This document shows, piece by piece, positions 22,621 to 30,244 of a stretch of DNA of 49,592 nucleotides. The stretch's first letter is position 1; every line of letters starts with the position of its first letter. The DNA lies in contig CAXUKO010000029.1 in the NCBI GenBank assembly GCA_964251665.1, positions 1 to 49,592 of the forward strand, read 5' to 3'. Both the position numbers and the translations under genes were made by a program. Source of the DNA: JBBQLG01 sp964251665 (GTDB taxonomy: Bacteria; Bacteroidota; Bacteroidia; Cytophagales; Spirosomataceae). Under the pieces are notes generated by a model. That model worked only from the letters and a program-made list of their open reading frames with translations, was not told the DNA's origin and ran no database searches.

Positions 22621-23907
22621 CTAATCGATCATCTCAAACCCGCAATACGGCACCAGCACCTTTGGGATACGGATGCCTTCAGGCGTCTGGTTATTCTCCA
22701 GAATCGACGCCAGAATCCGGGGCAGGGCCAATGCCGAGCCGTTTAGGGTATGTAACAACTGGGTTTTCCCCGCGCCGGCGGCCCGTTCCACTTTATAACG
22801 CAGTTTAAGCCGGTTAGCCTGATACGTCTCGAAGTTAGACACCGAACTCACCTCCAGCCAGCGCCCCTGAGCCGCCGACCAGACTTCCATATCGTAGGTG
22901 AGCGCCGAAGTGAACCCCATATCGCCCCCACATAGGCGTAGCACACGGTAGGGCAATTCCAGCTTTTGTAAAAGTCCCTGTACATGCTGGCTCATTTCCT
23001 CCAAGGCAGCATATGAATTTTCTGGTTTTTCAATCCGTACCAGCTCTACTTTGTCAAACTGGTGCAACCGGTTCAGACCACGTACGTGAGCCCCCCATGA
23101 ACCCGCTTCGCGCCGGAAACAAGGCGTATAGCCAGCGTGCTTAACAGGCAGGTCGCTGTCAGATAAAATGACATCACGGTAAAGGTTCGTGATGGGTACC
23201 TCGGCCGTTGGAATCAGGTACAGTTGCTCCTCATTGATGTAGTACATCTGCCCTTCTTTATCCGGTAACTGACCAGTAGCGAACCCGGATGCTTCATTCA
23301 CCACAATCGGCGGTTGGATTTCACCATAACCGGCCTGAATGGCTTCATCAAGGAAGAAGTTAATCAGCGCCCGCTGTATCCGTGCGCCCCTTCCCTTGTA
23401 CACAGGGAAACCAGCACCCGTAATTTTAACACCTAACTCGAAGTCTATTATATCATACTTCTTGATAAGGTCCCAATGGGGTTGGGCGCCTTCGTGCAGC
23501 GTTGGGATGGCACCATGCTCAAAAAGCACTTCGTTATCATCAGCCGAACGGCCTTCAGGAACGCTGCTATGTGGTAAATTCGGGATGGTTACCATCACGT
23601 TTTGAAGCTCCTGCTCAATACCCCTGAGCGCTTCTTCAAACTCCTTTGAACGTATTTTCAGACCGGCGGTTTCCGCTTTGGCCGCATCGGCTTCTGCTTT
23701 TTGACCGGCCTTCATCAGCGCCCCAATTTCTTTGGCTTTATTATTCGACTGGGCCAGCGTATCATCAAGGTCTTTCTGCGTATCGCGCCGTTGCTGATCC
23801 AGTGTCAGCACTTGCTCAATTACCGCGTCGGCATTGGCGAAATGTTTCTTGCGCAATCCGGCCAACGTGGCTTCTTTATTATCGCGGATAAAGGGAAGTT
23901 GTAGCAT
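22621..23907 (-). CDS. serS: Seryl-tRNA synthetase
   Basis: Class II aminoacyl-tRNA synthetase that charges tRNA-Ser. At 428 aa it is the normal bacterial length. The N-terminal 110 residues form the long coiled-coil arm (rich in Lys, Glu and Ala) that holds the variable arm of tRNA-Ser. The catalytic core shows motif 2 around TPCFRREAGSWGAHVRGLNR and motif 3 near the C-terminus with NGSALALPRILASILENNQ. The start MLQLPFIRDN at 23905-23907 is typical. It is a single gene, bounded downstream by the 65-bp palindrome. Confidence 0.97.
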   Translation of the reverse strand: MLQLPFIRDNKEATLAGLRKKHFANADAVIEQVLTLDQQRRDTQKDLDDTLAQSNNKAKEIGALMKAGQKAEADAAKAETAGLKIRSKEFEEALRGIEQELQNVMVTIPNLPHSSVPEGRSADDNEVLFEHGAIPTLHEGAQPHWDLIKKYDIIDFELGVKITGAGFPVYKGRGARIQRALINFFLDEAIQAGYGEIQPPIVVNEASGFATGQLPDKEGQMYYINEEQLYLIPTAEVPITNLYRDVILSDSDLPVKHAGYTPCFRREAGSWGAHVRGLNRLHQFDKVELVRIEKPENSYAALEEMSQHVQGLLQKLELPYRVLRLCGGDMGFTSALTYDMEVWSAAQGRWLEVSSVSNFETYQANRLKLRYKVERAAGAGKTQLLHTLNGSALALPRILASILENNQTPEGIRIPKVLVPYCGFEMID

Positions 23908-23951
23908 ATATATTATTATTTGGCAAGGCTGGTGATTACGGTAATAAATTG

Positions 23952-24302
23952 TTAGGCATCTTCCGTAAAGACCCCTATTTTCTCTTCATCAAAGTCAACA
24001 AAATCTTCATAATCAGCTTCATTTCTGTTGTCAAATAACTTCTGGTAGAGTTTTCCCCATACAACATCTACTAAGCCTGATTTGATAAATTGTTGGCTCA
24101 GCATGTTCTTCACGCCCTTATGCGTGTATGTATCCATGTCATTTCTAGCCAGTAACGCTAATACAGCATAAAAGCAGGCATAATAGAGACGGTTCGCCAC
24201 TTCGTTTCAAAGCCCGGACTCTGCTAATAATTTAGCCGTATCAAGTGTCTTATAGGCACGTTCGACTCTGTAAGCCACCAAGTCTTCTTTTGTACGACTC
24301 AT
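23952..24302 (-). pseudogene. HEPN-domain gene interrupted by an in-frame TGA
   Basis: Read from the ATG at 24300-24302, this frame encodes a HEPN-domain protein of about 116 residues, except that codon 32 is TGA (24207-24209). The text around the stop is ...LLAESGL-stop-NEVANRLYYACFYAVLALL. In HEPN proteins this place commonly reads GFWNEAVNRLYYACFYA, so the stop most likely replaces a Trp codon (TGG to TGA). Downstream codons are intact to the normal end. A GTG at 24198-24200 could restart translation but would omit the first helix. I see no RX4-6H ribonuclease motif. It overlaps the nucleotidyltransferase gene by ATGA, as in MNT-HEPN toxin-antitoxin pairs. Nonsense mutation, sequencing error and restart remain possible. 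Confidence 0.8.
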
Positions 24303-24610
24303 ATAGACTTACCATCCCGTTTAATGTTGCGGTATAAAGGCGTTACTCCGAAGTCTTCTTCCCACTCTCGTCGCGAATGAATGATTGAGCCTATTACCTT
24401 TTCACTTTGGAGTTCAACGTCAAACAAATAGTCTCGTAGTTGATTTTTGAGGTTACGATCAACCGGCTTCTCTGTCAGTACCAGAAAATCCCAGTCGGAG
24501 TCGTCCCGGGCATCGCCCCGGGCCCGCGACCCAAACAGCCAGATCTCTGCCTGCGGATCAATTTCCCGGACGGACCGTTTGACTTCCTGTAAGAACTCAG
24601 CATCGGTCAT
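24299..24610 (-). CDS. MNT-type nucleotidyltransferase, partner of a HEPN gene
   Basis: A 103-aa minimal nucleotidyltransferase. It has the signature LFGSRARGD at about 26-33 followed by DSDWDFLVL, with metal-binding Asp at 39 and 41. The third acidic residue would come from the FDVELQSEK region. I chose the ATG at 24608-24610; a GTG seven codons upstream is possible. Its stop overlaps the HEPN start (ATGA at 24299-24302). In characterised MNT-HEPN systems the nucleotidyltransferase adds AMP to the HEPN toxin and silences it. Here the HEPN gene carries a premature stop, so the antitoxin may be a remnant. Domain identity is clear; activity is inferred. Confidence 0.88.
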   Translation of the reverse strand: MTDAEFLQEVKRSVREIDPQAEIWLFGSRARGDARDDSDWDFLVLTEKPVDRNLKNQLRDYLFDVELQSEKVIGSIIHSRREWEEDFGVTPLYRNIKRDGKSI

Positions 24611-24670
24611 GGTCGAACCTGTTTGAGGCACCTGTTACGCAGCCTAGTTTACGCCTGATTAATAGCAAAA

Positions 24671-25996
24671 TTAAGCCGAAAACAGCCCATCATTCAGCGC
24701 ATTCAGGGCATCGGCTTTGTACTTCGAGTGGATTAATAATGACAAGTTACTTTCTGTACCACCGTATGAAATCATACGAATTGGAATGTCGCGCATGGCA
24801 TTGAAAACGCGCATGGCAACCCCTTCATTATCAGCACTGAAGTTGCCCACAATGCAGACAATCGTCTGATCATAGTCGGGCTCTTCGAGCGTACAGAAGG
24901 TATTTAATTCATCGGTAATCTCCTGAATCTTCTCCGTGTTATCGATGGTTACGGAAACCGACACCTCAGACGTAGCCAGCATATCGACCGGCGTTTTGTA
25001 TTTCTCGAAAATCTCGAAAATCCGACGGAGAAAGCCATAGGCGTTCAGCATCCGGGTCGAGTGAATGTACAGGGCTGTGATACCGTCTTTAGCCGCAATG
25101 GCCTTAAATACCTGGGATGAGGTTTTATTGGCAATCAACGTACCGGGCGCGTTAGGGTCCATCGTGTTTTTCAGCCGCACGGGCACGCTGTACTTGCGGG
25201 CGGGTGTGATAGTAGACGGATGCAGAATTTTCGCACCAAAGTAAGCTAACTCGGCCGCTTCGTCAAAGGTCAGCTCCCGCACCGGGAAGGTGTTCTTAAC
25301 TATACGCGGGTCGTTGTTATGCATCCCGTCGATGTCGGTCCAGATTTGAATTTCTTCTGCCCGGATAGCCCCACCAATGAGCGAAGCCGTATAATCAGAA
25401 CCGCCCCGTTTCAGGTTATCAACCTCACCGCGCGGGTTCCGGCAGATAAATCCCTGCGTAACAATAATCTGTTTGTCAGCATGCAATGGCATCACTTTGG
25501 CCAGAGCCTGCTCGGTGAAGTCCAGTTCAGGCTCGTTATCCGCGTCAATCCGCATAAACTCCAGCGCGGGTAACAGCGCCGAGTTTTCCCCCTGCTCGGC
25601 CAGGTACGCCTGAAAAAGTTGCGTGCTGAGTAATTCGCCTTCAGCCACCAACTCTTTCTCCTGCTTAGCCGTGAAGGGCTTTATACCCGTGAGCGAACGA
25701 ATAAACGAGAACTCGGTTTCCACGATCTGCCGTCCATTAGCCAGACCCTCGGGCGTCTGGTACAATTCGTTTACAAACCCAGCGTAATGCAGTTTCAACG
25801 CGTATATTTTAGCGTTAGCTTCCGCATCATTATACTCTTTCAGGGAGTTACCAATGTCCAACAACGCATTGGTCGTGCCCGACAGGGCCGATAAAACAAC
25901 TACTTTACGCGTATTGTCAGCCGTGATCAGCTGCCGAATCGACTGCATCCGTTCGGGTTTACCAACCGAAGTTCCGCCAAATTTCCAGACTTGCAT
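24671..25996 (-). CDS. Aspartate kinase
   Basis: Phosphorylates aspartate, the first step toward lysine, threonine, methionine and diaminopimelate. The protein is 441 aa and monofunctional (no homoserine dehydrogenase domain). It begins with the signature VWKFGGTSVGKPERM, has the GRGGSDYTASL-like segment as NLKRGGSDYTASLIG near 197, and a C-terminal regulatory part with two ACT-like units (one begins near LATSEVSVSVTIDN, the other ends in the SLLIHSKYKADAL region). ACT domains imply feedback control by an end product, likely lysine or threonine; which one cannot be told. A palindromic spacer separates it from ribH upstream. Confidence 0.93.
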   Translation of the reverse strand: MQVWKFGGTSVGKPERMQSIRQLITADNTRKVVVLSALSGTTNALLDIGNSLKEYNDAEANAKIYALKLHYAGFVNELYQTPEGLANGRQIVETEFSFIRSLTGIKPFTAKQEKELVAEGELLSTQLFQAYLAEQGENSALLPALEFMRIDADNEPELDFTEQALAKVMPLHADKQIIVTQGFICRNPRGEVDNLKRGGSDYTASLIGGAIRAEEIQIWTDIDGMHNNDPRIVKNTFPVRELTFDEAAELAYFGAKILHPSTITPARKYSVPVRLKNTMDPNAPGTLIANKTSSQVFKAIAAKDGITALYIHSTRMLNAYGFLRRIFEIFEKYKTPVDMLATSEVSVSVTIDNTEKIQEITDELNTFCTLEEPDYDQTIVCIVGNFSADNEGVAMRVFNAMRDIPIRMISYGGTESNLSLLIHSKYKADALNALNDGLFSA

Positions 25997-26027
25997 ATTG
26001 AATGACCGGGTCGCCGGTGCGATGAAT

Positions 26028-26103
26028 GAGTGAATTGGCGGACGAGTGAATGAGCAATTGCATTAATTCATCTTCTCTCATTCACTCATTCGCCAATTCA
26101 CTC
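26028..26103. repeat. Imperfect intergenic palindrome between ribH and the aspartate kinase gene
   Basis: Arms of 27 bases (26028-26054 and 26077-26103) match with two mismatches, both tolerable as G-U pairs, around a 22-base centre. The arms are built from repeated GAATGAGTGAAT-like words. The palindrome begins 2 bases past the ribH stop codon and may act as its transcript end, though there is no T-tract. It resembles the other palindromic spacers of this window in length but not in sequence. Confidence 0.7.
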
Positions 26104-26105
26104 AA

Positions 26106-26612
26106 TTATTTAAATTGAAAACTGTACACCATCTTCTGTAAACCAAGCATTTTGATAGCGGTCATGGCGGCTTCATCGCCTTTGTTGCCGTGCTTGCCAC
26201 CCGCCCGATCAATAGCCTGTTGCTGGGCGTTGGGCGTGAGCACACCAAAAATGATGGGCTTACTGGTTTTCAGACTAACATTCGTCAGCCCCTGCGCTAC
26301 AGCATGATTGATGTAATCGTTATGCTTGGTTTCGCCCTGAATAACACAGCCCAAACAGATAACGGCATCAATATCGTCGCGCTGGGCAAACCACTGCGCC
26401 CCAAGCGTTAGTTCGTAACTGCCCGGCACATTACCCCGAATGATGTTCTCGGCCTTTGCGCCGTAGTCGAGCAGGGTCTGATAAGCACCCGCATACAGGG
26501 CTTCAGTCACTTCGGCGTTCCACTCGGCAACGACCAGGGCAAACCGCCGATGACTGACATCAGGCAGATTCTCCGTTGAAAATGTACTCAGGTTTTTAAG
26601 TTCAGATGCCAT
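26106..26612 (-). CDS. ribH: 6,7-dimethyl-8-ribityllumazine synthase
   Basis: Penultimate enzyme of riboflavin synthesis: joins 5-amino-6-ribitylaminouracil with 3,4-dihydroxybutanone phosphate. The 168-aa protein has the substrate-binding VPGSYELTLGAQ near 70, and the loop LGCVIQGETKHNDYI near 95-109 with the catalytic His. The C-terminal RAGGKHGNKGDEAAMTAIKML is also typical. I chose the ATG at 26610-26612 over a GTG seven codons upstream that falls inside a palindrome. No FMN riboswitch is visible upstream, and no other rib gene is nearby. It assembles as a pentamer or 60-mer in known cases. Confidence 0.96.
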   Translation of the reverse strand: MASELKNLSTFSTENLPDVSHRRFALVVAEWNAEVTEALYAGAYQTLLDYGAKAENIIRGNVPGSYELTLGAQWFAQRDDIDAVICLGCVIQGETKHNDYINHAVAQGLTNVSLKTSKPIIFGVLTPNAQQQAIDRAGGKHGNKGDEAAMTAIKMLGLQKMVYSFQFK

Positions 26613-26622
26613 AGTTGTATTC

Positions 26623-26671
26623 CAGACACCCACGTCTGGTTTTTAACATCCCGGCCAGATGTGGGTATCTG
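26623..26671. repeat. Imperfect intergenic palindrome upstream of ribH
   Basis: Arms of 17 bases (26623-26639 and 26655-26671) pair with two G-U type mismatches around a 15-base centre. It sits between the end of the LOG-family gene and the ribH start. It could be the transcript end of the LOG gene or part of the ribH leader. I recognise no riboswitch in it. Confidence 0.6.
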
Positions 26672-26693
26672 AAGTAAGATTACCGGGTACGCT

Positions 26694-27248
26694 CTATACT
26701 GTTTGCTCCCAGAATGCTTCAATCTGCGCCAGCACTGCATCAACGGTATCGGCCACGATGATCAGATCGCGATTTTCGGCCCGCAGGAAACCATCAGCCA
26801 CACACCGGTCCAACTGCTGTAGCATCAGGTCATAATACCCATTTACATTCAACACAGCAATAGGACCATCGTACAGTTTAAGCTGCCGCCAGGCCAGAAT
26901 CTCGAACAACTCATCGAAGGTACCGTAGCCACCGGGCAGCGTAATCACACCCTTTGCCAGACTGACCATCTTGAATTTGCGTTCGTGCATGGTCTCCACA
27001 AAATGCAACTCCGTGAGCGTTCGGTGGGCCACTTCGAGGTCGGCCAGAAAATTAGGAATAACGCCCGTTACCTGACCGCCATTCTCCAGAACGGCATTGG
27101 CCACGGTGCCCATTAACCCGCCGTTGCCTCCGCCATAGATTAAACGAAGATTACGCCGGGCCATTTGCTCACCCAGTTCAATGGCAATGTCTTTATAAAT
27201 CGGATTGCTTCCGGGACTGGAAGCACAATACACCACGATGCTTTGCAT
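26694..27248 (-). CDS. LOG family protein (TIGR00730-type nucleotide phosphoribohydrolase)
   Basis: A 184-aa Rossmann-like protein of the LOG family. It shows YGGGNGGLMGTVANAVLENGG near 38-58 and the signature LPGGYGTFDELFE near 104, the phosphate-binding and catalytic region of cytokinin-activating LOG enzymes. Bacterial members cleave nucleoside 5'-monophosphates to base and ribose phosphate; the older label lysine decarboxylase is wrong for this group. The conserved Arg of the family lies in HERKFKMV. It follows the Mpl-like ligase gene by 7 bases on the same strand, so the two likely share a transcript. The physiological substrate is unknown here. Confidence 0.92.
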   Translation of the reverse strand: MQSIVVYCASSPGSNPIYKDIAIELGEQMARRNLRLIYGGGNGGLMGTVANAVLENGGQVTGVIPNFLADLEVAHRTLTELHFVETMHERKFKMVSLAKGVITLPGGYGTFDELFEILAWRQLKLYDGPIAVLNVNGYYDLMLQQLDRCVADGFLRAENRDLIIVADTVDAVLAQIEAFWEQTV

Positions 27249-27255
27249 AGCTATA

Positions 27256-28653
27256 TTAGATCAACTCGTCGGCCAGGGTTCCCAGGTCTAAGCCGCCGAA
27301 CGTACCGGAACTCATGAGTAAAAATGAGTCGGCGCTGGTTCGCTGACTTAGGATAAACGCTCTCAGATCAGCCGTTTCGGTAAAAACCTGTAAGCCAGGC
27401 TTATCAAAAGCGGCTTTAACGTCATTTACCGTAATTGGCTCCATTCGTTTGGCAGCCAGGGTATGCGCGTTGAAGTACACAGCGGCAACATCGGCGGCAT
27501 CCAATCGGTCTTTGTATTGACTCAGGAACGCCTTATTCAGGCTACTGAATGTATGCAGTTCAACTACGGCCAACAATGTCCGCTTCGGAAACTGCGCTTT
27601 TACCGCATCGGTGGTAGCCTCTACTTTGGACGGGGCATGGGCAAAATCCCGGAACAGAACTTTTGTTTCATTTCCGGCTACTTTCTCCATCCGCCGGGCG
27701 GCCCCCCGAAACGACTGAATCGCTTCATAGAACTGAGCGTCTGTAACACCTAATCGGTCGCAGACGGCCATAGCCCCACTGATGTTTTTCAGATTATGTT
27801 CGCCAAAGACCAGCACGGGTACCTCACGGGCGGGCATACCGTTGCCCGCTTTAGTCAGCAGATAGGTCTGGCCATTAACAATGCGGCCGGGGTGCGCTTC
27901 GTAGGGTATTTTGGTTACGTCGGGGCGTTCTTTCTGCCCAATTACATCGAGCATGTTGTCCGTCTCGTCGAAGACCAGCACACCGGCTTTGGGCATCGAT
28001 TCAGCCAGATTTTCAAACTGGTCTACATACTGTTCCCAGGTCGGGTAAACATTAACATGGTCCCAGGCCAGACCACTGATAAGGGCAATATGAGGTTGGT
28101 AGTGCAGAAATTTCGGCGTTGGGTCAATCGGCGACGATGCATATTCATCGCCCTCGATAATAATTACGGGCGCACCTGACCCGGACGAATCATCAGTCAG
28201 TTGAGCCATCGTCCCGAAGCCATCCAACTGGGCACCAACAAGGTAGTCGAACGCCCGGTTATGATACTGGAGCACGTGCATGATCATGGACGTGATTGTT
28301 GTTTTGCCATGACTACCGGCAATCACAACGCGTTGTTTCTGCTCGCTCTGCCGGAAAATGAACTCGGGGTATGAATAAATGGGAAGCCCCAATGCCTGCG
28401 CCCGGGCCAGTTCAGGATTGTCTTTGCGGGCGTGCATTCCCAAAATGACAATATCGATTTGGGGCGTAATTTTATCGGGAAACCAGCCCGTCTCGGTCGG
28501 CAGCAATCCATGCTGAGCCAGGCGATTACGGGCAGGATCGTAGATTTCGTCGTCTGAGCCGGTAACCACGTGGCCCTGCTGATGAAGCGCCAGCGCCAGG
28601 TTGTGCATGGCACTACCGCCAATGGCAATAAAATGAATCGCGGAAGGGGTCAT
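27256..28653 (-). CDS. mpl: Mpl-like Mur ligase (peptidoglycan recycling)
   Basis: A 465-aa Mur-family ligase. The N-terminal domain begins HFIAIGGSAMHNLALALHQ with a glycine-rich nucleotide-binding turn. The ATP-binding loop VIAGSHGKTTITSMIM lies near 110, and the catalytic core has EGDEYASS near 172, in which E and D match Mur-ligase metal ligands. The C-terminal domain contains DFAHAPSKVEATTDAV, the Mpl form of the MurC DYGHHPTE motif. Mpl joins the recycled tripeptide L-Ala-gamma-D-Glu-mesoDAP to UDP-MurNAc. I chose the ATG at 28651-28653 over an upstream TTG. The gene is first in a pair with the LOG gene. MurC itself is the alternative, but the SAMHNLA and APSK forms favour Mpl. Confidence 0.85.
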   Translation of the reverse strand: MTPSAIHFIAIGGSAMHNLALALHQQGHVVTGSDDEIYDPARNRLAQHGLLPTETGWFPDKITPQIDIVILGMHARKDNPELARAQALGLPIYSYPEFIFRQSEQKQRVVIAGSHGKTTITSMIMHVLQYHNRAFDYLVGAQLDGFGTMAQLTDDSSGSGAPVIIIEGDEYASSPIDPTPKFLHYQPHIALISGLAWDHVNVYPTWEQYVDQFENLAESMPKAGVLVFDETDNMLDVIGQKERPDVTKIPYEAHPGRIVNGQTYLLTKAGNGMPAREVPVLVFGEHNLKNISGAMAVCDRLGVTDAQFYEAIQSFRGAARRMEKVAGNETKVLFRDFAHAPSKVEATTDAVKAQFPKRTLLAVVELHTFSSLNKAFLSQYKDRLDAADVAAVYFNAHTLAAKRMEPITVNDVKAAFDKPGLQVFTETADLRAFILSQRTSADSFLLMSSGTFGGLDLGTLADELI

Positions 28654-29148
28654 TCGCGGGGGATTCAATGTCGGAATTAAGTGCGAAATTAGGGCTTCTT
28701 TTCGGTTTGGGGAAATGAGTTACCTAATCGGTGCCTGGCTCGGCTATTGAACAGCCCAATTTGCCGGTTGATGAACAAGTATTGCCGGAATCACGAGTCA
28801 GGCGGGTAGCCTGCTGCTGAAATAGGTCTTTCTTTATTAACTAAAATCAACTTAAATCTGCTTTATCCCGTTTATTAAATAATACCTGCCTGTCTGTTCG
28901 ACTAAACCTGCAAAATCCTTTTTGATAAAGGATTTTGCAGAATACCATGAATATGGGCTAAGAAAATCGGACATTGCAGGTTATAAGCAGAATTATAAAA
29001 AAAGCAGGCTGAGACAGGGGGTCCGCCGGGCGCACATCACCACTATCTTTATGTAGACTGTAACGGAGAAATGGATAAGGGCTTACCACGTCTTTCGGCG
29101 TCGGCTGGTCCTGGTAAAGTCTTGTTATAGCTGTAATAAAAAAAGCAA
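28654..29148. other. 495-bp intergenic region with a small palindrome
   Basis: This divergent region between the Mpl-like gene and the 304-aa gene holds no convincing coding frame on either strand. It contains one perfect inverted repeat with 14-bp arms (28908-28921 and 28927-28940, CTGCAAAATCCTTT) and a 5-base loop, without a T-tract. The right half is A-rich near 28990-29000 and just before the gene at 29149. I could not fit the Bacteroidota promoter consensus with confidence. Confidence 0.5.
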
Positions 29149-30063
29149 ATGAGTAAAGTTGAATTGGTTTATCATCCGGGTAGCGAAGCCCAGCCGGATA
29201 CCGGCAGTAGTAATGCATCCTGGAACAACAAGGCTGGTCACACCCGGAAATTTATGAATCAGCCCGGCGACTACGTTGATTCGGCGGGTGAACTGCAAAC
29301 TAACATACCGCTTTGCTTTTGGGGAGAGTGGGAAGCCCAGGCCAAAGTGATTTATCAGCCGGGTACCGTCCGTAAGAATATGCCCTCGTACGTCTACGAA
29401 CCGTATTTCGACAGAGGCTATACGGGTGAGCGCAAGCATAACACCGATCCATATGTGTTCGGTAAGGCAATGCGGTATGTGACCCGTTTACAAACCCAGA
29501 GCAAAAAAACCTCAGCCAGCACCGAGCTGGCCCGCCTGGAGCCAGGTTCAGTAATCCTGTTCGGTTCGCTGGTAACCGGCCAGTTCACGCTGGACATGGT
29601 ATTTGTCGTCGCAGACTATGTGACATACACTCAGGAAACCTTTCCCGCGCTGTACAAACACGAGCGCATTGTTAACGATGGCGTTTATCAGTTAACCGCC
29701 CTGGAACCGATGCGTATCAACAGCCGTCAGAAGAATCCGGCTTCCAATGCCTGTCTGCTGAGCGATGCCGAGCAACGGCTTTATTTTGGTGCAACCTACG
29801 AAGAGCGGGATCAGTTCGGAGGCATGTACAGCTTTGCCCCCTGCCAGCCCGTATCCGCAAATGGGGTGTACAGCAGTTTATTTGCCCGTCCGGTGGTTAC
29901 GCTCGACGGTCTGATTGGGAAGAAATCGACTCAGAACTACAAAGAGCTGTATGCCGGTGGTGATCTGGCTCACACACAGCAAATCTGGCAGCAGGCCAAA
30001 ACCGAGATCGAACAGCAGGGACTGCTGGCAGGTGTTCGCTTTGCCACGCCCTCCATTCGTTAA
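29149..30063 (+). CDS. Unrecognised 304-aa protein
   Basis: I do not recognise this protein. It appears soluble and cytoplasmic, with no signal peptide or membrane helix. It opens with a Tyr/Trp/Asn-rich region containing GDYVDSAGE and FWGEWEAQAKV. The middle has YVFGKAMRYVTRLQ near 102, followed by LARLEPGSVILFGSLVTGQFTLDMVFVVADYV near 126; the latter spans a short beta-rich unit that looks like a PUA/EVE-type beta barrel. The C-terminal third has ATYEERDQFGGMYSFAPCQP and a Glu/Gln-rich tail. A nucleic-acid or nucleotide-related role would be a guess. It stands alone, 181 bases before arginine decarboxylase. The frame is intact and its composition is protein-like. Confidence 0.7.
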   Translation: MSKVELVYHPGSEAQPDTGSSNASWNNKAGHTRKFMNQPGDYVDSAGELQTNIPLCFWGEWEAQAKVIYQPGTVRKNMPSYVYEPYFDRGYTGERKHNTDPYVFGKAMRYVTRLQTQSKKTSASTELARLEPGSVILFGSLVTGQFTLDMVFVVADYVTYTQETFPALYKHERIVNDGVYQLTALEPMRINSRQKNPASNACLLSDAEQRLYFGATYEERDQFGGMYSFAPCQPVSANGVYSSLFARPVVTLDGLIGKKSTQNYKELYAGGDLAHTQQIWQQAKTEIEQQGLLAGVRFATPSIR

Positions 30064-30126
30064 GCGAAAGGGCTGATTGACTCACTACGGCTGATATTTT
30101 ATTGATTAATCAGAATCAAAAACCGG

Positions 30127-30149
30127 CTGCTTTACGTTGTCTAAAGCAG
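30127..30149 (+). promoter_or_regulatory. Hairpin in the arginine decarboxylase leader region
   Basis: A perfect 8-bp inverted repeat (CTGCTTTA at 30127-30134 and TAAAGCAG at 30142-30149) with a 7-base loop. It lies between the 304-aa gene and the decarboxylase gene. It has no T-tract after it, so it is a weak terminator at best and could equally be a leader structure. Confidence 0.3.
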
Positions 30150-30244
30150 GGCTGAATAAGTCCTGCACGACACCATAAACCGGCCATATTCGTCCGCTTT
30201 TTTAAAGAACCAACCACTTATTTTTTTATGCTCCTCACGAAGGG

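Noticed and set aside
24207..24209. TGA as a selenocysteine codon in the HEPN gene
   Set aside because: The relatives I recall have Trp here, no selenocysteine insertion hairpin is evident after it, and no selenocysteine genes are in the window.
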